A stretch of 64,000 nt of DNA, from assembly GCA_030587365.1 (NCBI GenBank), contig JAUQZE010000003.1, positions 277,636-341,635 on the forward strand, written 5' to 3'. Of the stretch, positions 18,218 through 28,238 are shown piece after piece. Below the pieces are notes generated by a model that was not told where the DNA came from, searched no databases, and was given only the letters and a program-made list of their open reading frames with translations. Source of the DNA: Candidatus Freyarchaeota archaeon. Its GTDB lineage: Archaea; Asgardarchaeota; Jordiarchaeia; Jordiarchaeales; Jordiarchaeaceae. The position numbers and the translations under genes are program-made. Positions within the stretch are counted from its first letter, which is position 1, and each line of letters starts with the position of its first letter.

Positions 18218-18355
18218 TTAAATCAGATGGGCTCTTAAATCTTTCATGGCAGCATGAGTACAAATTTCCGTAGTTTTTAAACCTTCGTGCCCTAACAGCT
18301 CCTGAATGTACCTAAGGTCAACTTTCGCTCTCAAGCAGAGGGATTGCAAAGCTGC
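18218..18355 (-). pseudogene. Relic of a XerC/D-type tyrosine recombinase (C-terminal end)
   Basis: Minus-strand translation reads KVDLRYIQELLGHEGLKTTE then ICTHAAMKDLR, the C-terminal catalytic segment of an archaeal/bacterial tyrosine recombinase. The LLGH histidine is kept. The nucleophile tyrosine of the expected TTEIYTH is Cys (TTEICTH), the HxxR box just before is lost, and an in-frame stop precedes the fragment. No upstream remainder is recognised. A dead integrase fragment next to 40-bp direct repeats. Confidence 0.8.
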
Positions 18356-18574
18356 ATCTCAGTGAAGGGACAGTAACTTCCGTCTTTATCTCCTACAACG
18401 AACAATGAACTATTAATAACTTCAGAGAGCGATTGGAGACTCTAGTCGAGGAGAATGTCAACACTTTAATTGCAGCACCTTATCTGCAACAACCCGATAT
18501 TTCAACAGAACCCGCAATTCGTCGACCCATTGAAAATAAGTGGTTTTCTTGCAGAAATTTCTAATAAGAGAAAA

Positions 18575-18614
18575 CCTCCATGTGAGGATCCCTTTTTGCA
18601 AATCATCCCGAAAA
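18575..18614 (+). repeat. 40-bp direct repeat, copy 1
   Basis: Matches 20088-20127 with only two mismatches; shared core TGTGAGGA followed by CCCTTTTTGCAAATCATCCC. The two copies flank a ~1.5-kb segment holding the ATC-hydrolase-like gene and the methyltransferase gene, next to an integrase relic. Confidence 0.85.
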
Positions 18615-18682
18615 AAATTTAAAAAATAGGAAAAAATGTTCTTTAATTACAAAACAAAGACATTTGATTCTGAAGGGGTAAT

Positions 18683-19135
18683 ATGGAAGATAAAAATACT
18701 GAAAATTTACCAAAGAATCCGACAGAAGCTCAGGGAATGCTAATTAAAGCTTTTTATGAAATGGCGGGAAAAGAAGCTCTGCCTATAATTAAAGATATAT
18801 GTGCAAAACAAGGTCGGGCTCTCGGTTTAAAAATTAGAAAAAAACTGCCAAACAACAAACTATCAACGGTTGCCAAAAACCTTTCTGAAACCTTTGATCC
18901 AAATCACGTTAAAGTAATTACAATCTCAGATGATAAATTTCAAATTCAGGGTACGAAATGCCCCTTTGGTCTAGAAAACACATCGAGGGAATTATGCGAA
19001 GCAGTAATGGAAATTGATCATGAGTATTTCCGAACAGCTGTAAGTGATAAGATTAAATTGAGTATAATCAAGACTGTTGCGGAAGGAGATTCTTGCTGTG
19101 ACACTATTTATGAGCTGAAAAAGGATTCGGAATAG
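18683..19135 (+). CDS. L-2-amino-thiazoline-4-carboxylate hydrolase-like protein
   Basis: 150 aa. A helical N-terminus is followed by a conserved Cys (TKCPFGLENTS) and the C-terminal signature AEGDSCCDTIYEL, resembling the ATC-hydrolase-like family (PF14196), proteins of mostly unproven function with a conserved GDxxC site. GAAGGGGT lies just before the ATG. Sits inside the segment bounded by the 40-bp repeats. Family call from memory of the motif; moderate. Confidence 0.6.
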   Translation: MEDKNTENLPKNPTEAQGMLIKAFYEMAGKEALPIIKDICAKQGRALGLKIRKKLPNNKLSTVAKNLSETFDPNHVKVITISDDKFQIQGTKCPFGLENTSRELCEAVMEIDHEYFRTAVSDKIKLSIIKTVAEGDSCCDTIYELKKDSE

Positions 19136-19194
19136 GTCTAATTAAAATGGGGTTAAATCAGAAAATCACCATGATTAATTTTAATTACAACAGT

Positions 19195-19875
19195 TTATGT
19201 TTTAGAAGCACTTAAGATGTAATAATAACCAAAATAGCATTCTTCAAAATAATCTACCTTGTTAAATTTTGATTTGATGTGTGCGACAATATCTCGATTT
19301 AAGTCAATTCTCCCTAATCTGAACGTCCATCCAAAAATAGGATTCAAGAGCTTGTAAGGCATTCGAGAACTAAGTTTTATTCCTATCATAGCAAATTTTC
19401 CTTGTGGTCTAAGTGCATTAAATATCTTATCGATTGCCGTCTTATAATCCGGTATTATTTCCAAAGAAAGTGTGCAAAGGATAGAGTCAAAAAGGATTCT
19501 AGGTTCATAATCGGTAATGCTCATGTTCACAAGTTCTATGTTCGTCCATTTATTCTTCACAATTCGCCTCTTCGCCAGTTTCAAAGATTCAGGTGAAATA
19601 TCAACCCCCACAAGCTTTCCTTTATTCTGCAAATAATTTTCTATAATCTTGAAATTATATCCTACGCCACAAGCAACATCAAGAACCGTAGAGTCATTAT
19701 TCAAGTTTAAAGAAGCAATAGCCCTTTTTCGATAAATAGAATTCTCCCTAGCTCTGCCAAAAAAAGCGTCTATCTCAAATAAGATTGGGAAACTAGCGGC
19801 CTTGTCGTATGAGCGTTTAATATCTTCATCTTTAAGCTTCGTAATCCACACCTCATATTTGAATTTATTTTTCAA
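19195..19875 (-). CDS. Class I SAM-dependent methyltransferase
   Basis: 226 aa, UbiE/Methyltransf_11 type. Motif I is VLDVACGVGYN, followed by VGVDISPESLKLAKRR (motif II) and an Asp/Ser-rich post-motif region. Substrate unknown. TTG start; no clear ribosome site. Lies inside the 40-bp repeat-bounded segment and is convergent with the preceding gene, 59 bases away. Confidence 0.82.
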   Translation of the reverse strand: MKNKFKYEVWITKLKDEDIKRSYDKAASFPILFEIDAFFGRARENSIYRKRAIASLNLNNDSTVLDVACGVGYNFKIIENYLQNKGKLVGVDISPESLKLAKRRIVKNKWTNIELVNMSITDYEPRILFDSILCTLSLEIIPDYKTAIDKIFNALRPQGKFAMIGIKLSSRMPYKLLNPIFGWTFRLGRIDLNRDIVAHIKSKFNKVDYFEECYFGYYYILSASKT

Positions 19876-20419
19876 AATTTTTCACTTGAGGTTTTTTTAG
19901 AGTGATGTTTTTCCTCTAATTTTTCTCGCCGAGATTTGCGCAGTTTAACTTTTTGTGCCATTTACCCGCTCATCAAATTTGCTTCTTTCAAAGATTTCCT
20001 AAAGAACATATTTCTTTGTTTGAAAAGTATCGGATATTTAATTTTCTTAAGCAATGTATACATGTAAGAATTTTTGATTAAAGAAATCCTCTATGTGAGG
20101 AGCCCTTTTTGCAAATCATCCCGAAAATGGTCATACGGCTCTTCCAGCATCATCCCTAGAAGGTCACTGGATGAATTTTTGCAAGGACTGGAATTAAATA
20201 TGCATTAAACAATATAAATTTCCTCTCCTGAATGAAAAACTTTTATAATTGAATAAAATTGGCGATAAAAAACATTTTTTATTATAAAACCGTCAAAGGA
20301 CGCCACATGAGTAAGCAGAGTTAATGAAAACGTATAAAAGGGTGTAGTATACTTGATTTTTGGAAAAACCATACACAGATTTCGAACCAGCTAGACCTTT
20401 ATAATTAGGAGAAAAGAGA
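19876..20419. other. Intergenic region with repeat copy and promoter
   Basis: 544 bases. Holds the second 40-bp direct repeat. The end has a TATA-like ACGTATAAAAGGG (about 20330-20342) and AGGAG at 20408-20412 for the next gene. No gene recognised. Confidence 0.5.
20088..20127 (+). repeat. 40-bp direct repeat, copy 2
   Basis: Second copy of the repeat at 18575-18614, same orientation, 38 of 40 bases identical. Could be an attachment-site duplication left by an integrative element, or a segmental duplication. Confidence 0.85.
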
Positions 20420-23125
20420 ATGGGTGAATTAGATAAAGTCCCAAAACAGGAAGGCGTTATAGACGTAGGAATCTCCCGTGAAACGAGAGAAGAATTGGTT
20501 CAAAAGGCGGAGAGACATCTGGGATACGATTCCATCTACGTCTGGAACGCCAACATAAACGGCTACATCATCCAGCTGAGAACTAACGAAAGCCACCTGG
20601 ATGATTTTTGGAGAGAGAACTGGTTTCCCGCTTCTATAGAACGCAACCTGCGCCCCCACGGGGTGATATACGCAGCCACGGGAGTTTACGATGAAAACCC
20701 AGGAATATACTATAACTCTGAAACCAAAACCGGTATAATTTTCAATGTTAACGACTACGAATTTGTACGGGCTTTGGCTCTGGGCATCGTGGCTGATGTC
20801 TGCGAGGAGCAGGAGCGGCTGAACTTTCTCAGGGGAAGCCTCGTGGACATCAACGGGGAAGGAGTAGCCATAATGGGAGAAACAGGCAGAGGGGTCAGCA
20901 CTAACGCGTTTCTACTTCTAGAGCTGGAACGCGCAAGAATACACTCCGACGATATAATATATGTTGAACAGCTCGGGGGAGAGAAAGGACGTATATCCAC
21001 ATCGGTCTCCGAGAGAAAGTTCTTTCTCAAAAAAGACCTCATAAAAATTTATCCCAGACTCCAGGCACTCTACGAGAAGAGCAAAAGGGAAAACAGTCAC
21101 TTTATGCTTGACCCTTGGTGGATAGGGGGAAACGAAAAGTATCTTGACACGACACGTATTAAACTCATTTTCCTGCTTGTGAATAATCGCAAGGATGCAA
21201 GGGTAGCTAAGCGCCTGAATACGCAAGAGGCGATAGACATACTCACCCGTTCTCCGCAACCCTTCTTCAACCCCTACCTGCTTATACGCAGCGAAAAGCG
21301 TCGAAAACTGCAGATTGATTTTTACAAAAACATTTTCAAATTCGCAGCCGTTTACTACCTAAACGTAGCTCACCCTCTTTTAGATATGCAAAAAGAAGTC
21401 AGACGGATAATTACCTCTAAAGAATACCTCGAACCACTGCTGGAAGAAAAGGAGAGAGCGAAAGCCGAAATCGACGAGATAGTCTCCCAGCTAAACTTGG
21501 AAGAAATAAGACAGGAAGTAGAGAATCTCTACGAGAGAACCAATGTCAAACAGCTCCCTCCCGAAAGAATACGAAAGATGGCGGAAAAATACGGGACGAA
21601 AACAATCTTCAACAACTACAATTTCGTCTCCACGGTTAAAAACAGGAGCGCAGGCTTAACCATAACTGTAGGCAGTCCGGAAGTGGTTCAGTACGAAATG
21701 AGCCCCAAACAGAAAGAACTCATGAAAGACCTCCCCAAAACAATGAAGGACGTCCTCCAGTACATTAAAAGCGCACCCCTCATATGCACCGAACGCACCA
21801 TGGGAGGCAACCCCGACTTCACACCAAAATGCACCCTCTTCCTCTCCGTCCACAGGGGAGAAATGATCAGGCTAGCCCACATGGTTAACCAGACACTCTT
21901 CGACCCCCTAGACAATTATAACGGCCCCCACATATTCATAGTGTTCATTCCAGAGTGGCAGGAAAAAGACCGACAAATAATAGTATTCCCCGAAATAGGG
22001 GTAACCTTCGTCCTAGGAACCGACTATTATGGTGAAGCCAAGAAAGGCATGCTTAGAATGGCCATGTGGTTTGCCAAGCAGCAGGGAATGCTCGGACTGC
22101 ACGCCGGCGCGAAAAAAATCAGAGCAAGAGACACCCAAACGGGCAAAATAAAAACCTACAACACACTAATCTTCGGACTCACCGCAACTGGAAAAACCAC
22201 CCACAGCTGCCACACCCACGACCTAAACGAAGCAGACGAGGAAGGTATAGAAATAGTACAGGACGATTTTGTAGCACTCCGACCCGACGGCTCAGCCCTG
22301 GGCACAGAGAGAGGATTCTATCTCAAGACAGAGGGTGTAAACCCGGAAATACAGCCCCTAATTTACGACGCCGTAACAAAACCTGACGCTATACTTGAAA
22401 ACGTGATGGTGGACTACAAAGGAAACGTGCTATTTGAAAGCGACATACTAACTGGCAACGGTCGCGGAATAATGCAGAGAGACGACTTCGGAAAATACAA
22501 AAGCCCCACAGTCAACCTACCCCCACTAAAAGACGTAGACGGACTGATAGTCCTCATGATTACCAGAAGAAACACCGTGGTACCCATAGCCTCCAAACTC
22601 GCCCTTGAACAAGCCGCAGCGGCGTTCATGTTGGGAGAATCAATAGAAACCTCGGGAAGCGACCCCAAAAGAGCCGGACAGTCAGTACGCGAAGTGGGAA
22701 CCAACCCCTTCATAGTAGGCAACAAAGGCCTGGAAGGAAACAAGTTCTACGACATAATAAAAGGACTCGGCGACAAGGTGCGATGCTACCTGATAAACAC
22801 TGGTGGAGTGGGCGAACTAAGAGAAACAAATGAGGAAGGCGTAAGCGTAGTAAAAAGAAAAGTGGACAGAGTCCAAATAAAAGAAATGGCCTCCATAATA
22901 AGAGGCATAGCTCGAAACAACATAGAATGGGTACCCGAACCCCACTTCGGCACCCTCGTCCCCAAAGAAGTGGAAGGCGTCGACATGGACAAGTTCAAAC
23001 TAGAAAAATACTACAGCATCGAACAAGTCGAAGAAATGGTTCAACAACTCAAAAAAGAAAGAAAAGAATGGCTAAACAGCTTCCCAGAACTATACGAAGA
23101 AATAAAAAAAGCCTTCCCAACCTAA
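20420..23125 (+). CDS. pckA: Long ATP-type phosphoenolpyruvate carboxykinase with extra N-terminal PEPCK/HprK-like module
   Basis: 901 aa, against ~530 for ordinary ATP-PEPCK, which interconverts oxaloacetate + ATP and PEP + CO2 + ADP. The C-terminal half has the family signatures: YYGEAKKGMLRMAMW, LHAGAK, the kinase P-loop FGLTATGKTTHSC (~residue 585) and the metal-binding EIVQDDF followed by a GFYLKTEGV segment. The N-terminal half has its own P-loop-like GETGRGVSTNAF (~153) followed by DDIIY, reminiscent of the HPr kinase/PEPCK fold but degenerate, then a helical linker rich in Glu/Lys. AGGAG precedes the ATG. The duplication suggests internal fusion with a decayed regulatory copy; activity of the N-half is unknown. 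Confidence 0.8.
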   Translation: MGELDKVPKQEGVIDVGISRETREELVQKAERHLGYDSIYVWNANINGYIIQLRTNESHLDDFWRENWFPASIERNLRPHGVIYAATGVYDENPGIYYNSETKTGIIFNVNDYEFVRALALGIVADVCEEQERLNFLRGSLVDINGEGVAIMGETGRGVSTNAFLLLELERARIHSDDIIYVEQLGGEKGRISTSVSERKFFLKKDLIKIYPRLQALYEKSKRENSHFMLDPWWIGGNEKYLDTTRIKLIFLLVNNRKDARVAKRLNTQEAIDILTRSPQPFFNPYLLIRSEKRRKLQIDFYKNIFKFAAVYYLNVAHPLLDMQKEVRRIITSKEYLEPLLEEKERAKAEIDEIVSQLNLEEIRQEVENLYERTNVKQLPPERIRKMAEKYGTKTIFNNYNFVSTVKNRSAGLTITVGSPEVVQYEMSPKQKELMKDLPKTMKDVLQYIKSAPLICTERTMGGNPDFTPKCTLFLSVHRGEMIRLAHMVNQTLFDPLDNYNGPHIFIVFIPEWQEKDRQIIVFPEIGVTFVLGTDYYGEAKKGMLRMAMWFAKQQGMLGLHAGAKKIRARDTQTGKIKTYNTLIFGLTATGKTTHSCHTHDLNEADEEGIEIVQDDFVALRPDGSALGTERGFYLKTEGVNPEIQPLIYDAVTKPDAILENVMVDYKGNVLFESDILTGNGRGIMQRDDFGKYKSPTVNLPPLKDVDGLIVLMITRRNTVVPIASKLALEQAAAAFMLGESIETSGSDPKRAGQSVREVGTNPFIVGNKGLEGNKFYDIIKGLGDKVRCYLINTGGVGELRETNEEGVSVVKRKVDRVQIKEMASIIRGIARNNIEWVPEPHFGTLVPKEVEGVDMDKFKLEKYYSIEQVEEMVQQLKKERKEWLNSFPELYEEIKKAFPT

Positions 23126-23455
23126 AAACCTAAAGAAGGGAAACGCCCCACACGAACCAAGAAAAATAGAACACCGAAAACACAAAAAAGGCGGAACACC
23201 CCATTTCACTGCCTAATTGAACAAGTAAAAGCTCTAAAGACACTAATTAATTTAAAAAAGCGGCTCCATCAATCTTCTTTTAAAAGAAAAGGATAAATAT
23301 TACCTTAACCCCTAATTCAATTAAAAATATTTCTAAAAACGTCAAATTTGAGAAAAAGACCAAAACTCCAAAAAAAGGGCACAGGAAAAGAAAGGAAAGG
23401 AAAGCGATTTCCAAAAATCGTGGTTATCCGCCTTTCTTTGCAAGAGGAATAGGAA
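23126..23455. other. Intergenic region
   Basis: 330 bases, A-rich in its second half with AGAGGAATAGGAA just before the next ATG. An AT stretch near 23240-23330 could contain the promoter. No gene seen. Confidence 0.35.
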
Positions 23456-26400
23456 ATGGTCAAAACTAACAAAAAGAAATATGTTCTGAGCCTGGCGATT
23501 ATCCTAGGGTTACTCATAGTAATAGCAATGCCAGTCCTCTTACAGAACACTCCAACATCATTCCCACTACAACCCAACACTCTTGCAAATACACAGACAT
23601 TAAACCAGGTCACCTCAAAGGCAAATCCACAACCAGTAAACCTCTGGTGGAACTACAGCTGGAATTATCGAATAGAAGTAAACCTAACTGAGCAAGGATA
23701 CACAGATAGAATGAACGCACCAGTCATAGTAAACCTAACTTTTCCAAGTGGGCACTGCTGGAACAACAGTATTCGAGTACTTTACCATAGTGGAACCAGT
23801 TGGGTAGAGGTACCCAGCCAAGTGGCGACCATTCCACCACCAAGCTACAGTGGTCAATATATTCTGAGTTGCCAATTGATTTTCCTCTGTAATGTAACAA
23901 AGAGTGGAACCTCAACATACTACGTGTACTACAACGATACCTACAACATATCTCCCCCGAATTACACAACCCCCCTAAACATATACATCAAACCAGGTGG
24001 TACTAGTTATTTCACCTTTGACACCGGTGTAATAAGCGGCAACTATACCATTCGATACAGCAATACCACCGACCCTGCCACGGGAAAGTATTTCGATGAC
24101 GACGCATGTTTCCGCATTTTCAAGGTTATGGGATTTAATATCATTCCAACAAGAGGGCTACATAGTGGAATAGACCGTATAGACGCCGATGACCTCCAGC
24201 GGTTTGTTCCATATGATTCTCCCTACGTCCCCCCCTACAATACCCTTAACTGGACGGCTACACTCGATGAATTCGGGCCTTTAAGGGCAATTGTCAGGAT
24301 TAGTAAGTTGAGCACCGATAGATTCACTAATACTAGTGGTGTAGGCGGTGGAAGTTACGGGCCAATGAACAAGACCTACACATTTTATGCTTACCAAGGC
24401 TTCATAAATGTTAATGTTAACTGCACTACCGACAATGTACCCATATACGATTTCGCCGTAATAAACGTAACAACAAACCCCTCGTGGAGACTATACATAG
24501 ACAATTACGATCTCGGAGTTGCTAGCAGTTATTTATGGACGGATACCTTAACGTCGCCCCAACCCTATTACTATGCGGCTCTTGTACGTAGTGATAATAT
24601 CGGATTTGGTGTCATTGGTTCTCCGCGGTGGCCACATGACCTCTTCAGTGAAAATAGGACCAGCGTGGAGTACGGCCAAGGAGGAGTAGACTCTGGTGTA
24701 TCCAGCTTCATCTTCAGAAATGATGGGAGACCGACGCACGGTTACGAATACAGAACACATATACCATTCAATTATACCCTATTAGGTATAACCCAAGGTT
24801 TCAACGAAGTTATAAACGCATGGTATCATTTAAACCAACCTGTAAATTCAACCAAGAGTGATGAGACGCCTGTTTTCTACCCACTCGAAGTTAACGTTAC
24901 CGACAACTTCTACAACGCTATACCCGAAGCAAATGTAACTGTTTATAATAGTCCAGGCCCCACAGGCTATAACACATCAGGAATAACAAACTCCCAAGGA
25001 CTATACACTTTCCTTATAAACAAAAATTACACAACAGACCAGTATTGGATACAAGCGTATGTAAATACCAACTACCGGAACTACACAAGTGAAGCAGTAA
25101 AATGGAACCCACTAATGAATGTCACTTGGCCACCACCACAGTCCAGCACCTTAAACATAAGGATGAACATAACGACAGTATATGTCGAAGTCTGGGACAA
25201 TAACAGCCACCGGGTTCAGAATGCAAACGTAACACTGAACTACACAGATGCATCACTAACAGACATCTCTCAGAATGTTGACCTATACTACGCCAACTGC
25301 TCTTTCTACGCTTGGGCAAACGTTAATTTAACTATAGAAATATGGATTAACACAACAAAGGAGTCGGGAATCACGGTCTATAAAAATGGAACTACAGAGG
25401 TGGTCTCTCAACCCATAAACATTACTGAATCCAAGGCGTTCAGGGTTGAATTAAACCGTGATATATTAAAGGTCTCAACCATATTGACTTACTTAGGCGG
25501 TATAATAACTATATTTTGGTCGGACAATGTAAGCTTCTACGTGTGGTTCAATGTTACCGGTGGAAGTAGCATAGACGATGCTGATTGGGTAAATTATACT
25601 ATTTTCGATTCTAATAATATTCCAGTATACAATGGAAGTATGACCAATGTTTCTGGGAACCCCCTGGGCAATTATTATGCAAACTTCAATACCAGTCTAG
25701 TGGGACTTAGTGGTGGATCAGGCTACACAATTACCGTAACTGCAAAGTCTAATGATACGAATCATTTGTATCCGACACCCGTCAGTGTCTTTCTGGACTT
25801 GGAAAATCTTCCTGTTGTACCTACATATCCAGAGTATGTTGAACAAGAGTGGAGTAGTTTCATTGTTCTCCCCGTCTTGGTCAATCTGTACGACACGCAT
25901 AATAACCAACCCGTTACTGGAGCAACTGTGAATTATACAATCACAGGAACAAGCTACGTAAACCAGAATATGCCTCCTTTTGTCGAAGCGGGGTATTACT
26001 ATATTCCTCTGAGTGTTTTCAATAGCCTAGGGTCCGGTCAATACAGGATTTTTATAGTTGCTTTCAAGGGAAATTACAGCATTCCAAGCTTCAACCCCGT
26101 CACCCTTAATATCACAACCGTAAGAACCGCTCTTAATGTAGGCCCACCATCACCAATTCGAGGATCTTGGAATCAGAACATCACAATATACGCTAATTTT
26201 ACACGTGTATCCACAGGATTACCTGTCACGGATGCTAACGTGAGCTGGCATATAAAGGATACAGATATAACTGGGACAATGTACTTTGATGGAACTGGTT
26301 ACGTTGGGCAAATACCCAATAATACTCTATCGTCTGGTGTCTACACTCTGACTGTAGTAGCGGGAAAGGGTAACTACACCACCCTATTTGAAACCGTAAG

Positions 26401-27838
26401 CCTTGAAATACTGGGAGCGTCAACCATGATTGGATCCATAATTTGGATTCCACAACTATTTGGAGGATCTTCTGATTATCTTTTCATGGGTCCCTTAGTT
26501 CAGGTTGAAAATTCGTGGACTTTGGTCCCCGTTATATTTACGTACTTGGATAGTAATGGAAATCCAGTGCCCAATGCGACTATAACAGTAATGGGTGGGT
26601 TGCCAGTTTTTGACATTGGCAGTGGCACGATAACCAGCGTAAGTGAGTCACAGGTTAATGCTTTACAAGTGGGTGCGGGCGTGTACTTGGTTCTGGTTCC
26701 CATTTCTGGGTTTCCACCCTCAACGCTGCCGCTCAGCATTGTGGCTCAGGCTACAAACTACCAAACTCAGCAGACACCAATAATCTTATCGATTAAGGAG
26801 AGGACGATTGCATTAGCCCCAGGCGTCAGAGTTCCAGTATCGGTATTCCTCATCACGGTAACAGCCGTAGCCATACCCACCGGTTTGTTCTTAACCTACA
26901 CAATCGTCAAGAGGGCTAGGATACCCGCCATCATAAAGAGAATCGACGAATTAATCAGAGCGATAAGTCGTGGAGAGAAGGTGACCGTTAAACTCATACC
27001 CAGAGAAAAGGTCATCGCAGACATACTACGCGAAGAGCTAGCCATAGTGGGCGTCGAGCCCAGAGTGGAGAAATACATACCCGTGGAACTAGCAGACCTC
27101 ATAGTACCACTCCTAGTAGAATCAGGAATGAAGCAGAAAGAAGCCTACGCAATGGCCCTAGAACTCAAAACCGCAGCCCCCGCACAAAGAGAAAAACTTC
27201 TAGAATCCGTGGGAATCCCTGGAGAATCAAGCGCAAGAATAATCCAAACAATCGAAGAATACGAAGAAAAACAAGCGCAAGTACCAATCCGCAAACCAAG
27301 AGGAAGAGAACCTATAGAAGAAGCAGCAATGGAAGAAGCTGAAGAAGAACCAGAAGAAATAGAAGTCGAATTGGAATCTGCTTTGCCGAAGTTAGATGTA
27401 GACACAGTTGAAGGTGTAGGTGACAAAACTGCTTCTAAGTTCAGGACTGCTGATATTAACACGGTAGAGGATTTAGCGAATTGTGACCCGCAAGGGGTTA
27501 GCGAAACCACCGAAATTCCTGTTCACAAAGTTCAGGAATACAAGAATAAGGCTTTGAGCTTATTAAAATTGAAACTCGACGACGAAGTCATTGATACTCT
27601 GGCAAAACAAGGATATTCTATTCAAAAGGCAATAGAAGAAGCACCAAGTGTTTTAGAGAAAATCACCGGATACGGCAAGGAAAGAATAAGAAAGTTCCTA
27701 GAGGACTTCTCGAAACTATCGATGCTTGTAGCAGCAGACACGTCTCGGAAAAAACTAATAAGCCTTCTTCGTAGACCCAAAATTAAAATCAAGAAAGCAA
27801 AACCAACAAAGGAAGAACCAGAGGAAGGAGAAGATTAA
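23456..27838 (+). CDS. Giant glycosylated surface protein with cytoplasmic helix-hairpin-helix tail
   Basis: 1460 aa. N-terminal signal/anchor helix at ~9-30 (KKYVLSLAIILGLLIVIAMP). Residues ~60-460 carry the WWNYSWNYRIEVNLT start and beta-rich sequence resembling DUF2341-type domains. Several Ig-like/big repeats run to ~1110 (each with NxT/S sequons and phrases such as VTDANVSW, PVTGATVNYT, PVPNATITV). A transmembrane helix lies at ~1122-1145 (VSVFLITVTAVAIPTGLFLT) followed by basic residues. The ~310-residue inside part has an acidic linker and an HhH domain at ~1310-1370 (VEGVGDKTASKFR) and a Lys-rich end. More than 40 sequons suggest heavy N-glycosylation. A cell-surface sensor or adhesin linked to an internal binding domain is inferred. 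Confidence 0.8.
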   Translation: MVKTNKKKYVLSLAIILGLLIVIAMPVLLQNTPTSFPLQPNTLANTQTLNQVTSKANPQPVNLWWNYSWNYRIEVNLTEQGYTDRMNAPVIVNLTFPSGHCWNNSIRVLYHSGTSWVEVPSQVATIPPPSYSGQYILSCQLIFLCNVTKSGTSTYYVYYNDTYNISPPNYTTPLNIYIKPGGTSYFTFDTGVISGNYTIRYSNTTDPATGKYFDDDACFRIFKVMGFNIIPTRGLHSGIDRIDADDLQRFVPYDSPYVPPYNTLNWTATLDEFGPLRAIVRISKLSTDRFTNTSGVGGGSYGPMNKTYTFYAYQGFINVNVNCTTDNVPIYDFAVINVTTNPSWRLYIDNYDLGVASSYLWTDTLTSPQPYYYAALVRSDNIGFGVIGSPRWPHDLFSENRTSVEYGQGGVDSGVSSFIFRNDGRPTHGYEYRTHIPFNYTLLGITQGFNEVINAWYHLNQPVNSTKSDETPVFYPLEVNVTDNFYNAIPEANVTVYNSPGPTGYNTSGITNSQGLYTFLINKNYTTDQYWIQAYVNTNYRNYTSEAVKWNPLMNVTWPPPQSSTLNIRMNITTVYVEVWDNNSHRVQNANVTLNYTDASLTDISQNVDLYYANCSFYAWANVNLTIEIWINTTKESGITVYKNGTTEVVSQPINITESKAFRVELNRDILKVSTILTYLGGIITIFWSDNVSFYVWFNVTGGSSIDDADWVNYTIFDSNNIPVYNGSMTNVSGNPLGNYYANFNTSLVGLSGGSGYTITVTAKSNDTNHLYPTPVSVFLDLENLPVVPTYPEYVEQEWSSFIVLPVLVNLYDTHNNQPVTGATVNYTITGTSYVNQNMPPFVEAGYYYIPLSVFNSLGSGQYRIFIVAFKGNYSIPSFNPVTLNITTVRTALNVGPPSPIRGSWNQNITIYANFTRVSTGLPVTDANVSWHIKDTDITGTMYFDGTGYVGQIPNNTLSSGVYTLTVVAGKGNYTTLFETVSLEILGASTMIGSIIWIPQLFGGSSDYLFMGPLVQVENSWTLVPVIFTYLDSNGNPVPNATITVMGGLPVFDIGSGTITSVSESQVNALQVGAGVYLVLVPISGFPPSTLPLSIVAQATNYQTQQTPIILSIKERTIALAPGVRVPVSVFLITVTAVAIPTGLFLTYTIVKRARIPAIIKRIDELIRAISRGEKVTVKLIPREKVIADILREELAIVGVEPRVEKYIPVELADLIVPLLVESGMKQKEAYAMALELKTAAPAQREKLLESVGIPGESSARIIQTIEEYEEKQAQVPIRKPRGREPIEEAAMEEAEEEPEEIEVELESALPKLDVDTVEGVGDKTASKFRTADINTVEDLANCDPQGVSETTEIPVHKVQEYKNKALSLLKLKLDDEVIDTLAKQGYSIQKAIEEAPSVLEKITGYGKERIRKFLEDFSKLSMLVAADTSRKKLISLLRRPKIKIKKAKPTKEEPEEGED

Positions 27839-28238
27839 AGCCATAAAACTAAGTCAAAATAGAACAGAGGGCTTTACCTAAATACACCCTTCTTTTTTTT
27901 ATATATCCTATACTGGATTTTTTTCAACAATTTTTTAAATCAGCAATCTGTATTGAAAGTATATAAAATATCTGTTTTTTTGCTCGCAATTTGTGTCAGT
28001 ATGCCTTGGAAAACAGGGAAACTACAAAACGGCACCTCGCCACCAACATACCACTTGTCGCTTCTCGACAAATACTTAATCAGGATCAACTATAATACAC
28101 GCCTCCTCATGTAAACAAAAAAATAAATCTATGGGCGAAAGAAGTCCACATTTCGCAAGCTCTTGCAAAAATTTGGATGAAGAGAATAGAGTACTTTGCG
28201 TTTTTTGGGCATATATTTTTAATATTTATATTTGTATA
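27839..28238. other. Intergenic region with T-tract terminator
   Basis: 400 bases. A T8 tract at 27893-27900 after the surface-protein gene is a likely archaeal terminator. AT-rich TATA-like sequence (ATTTTTAATATTTATATT, 28214-28231) directly precedes the next gene and implies a very short leader. Nothing else recognised. Confidence 0.45.
27891..27900 (+). terminator. T-tract terminator
   Basis: Run TCTTTTTTTT about 50 bases after the stop of the surface-protein gene; archaeal RNA polymerase terminates at such U-rich stretches. Confidence 0.5.
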
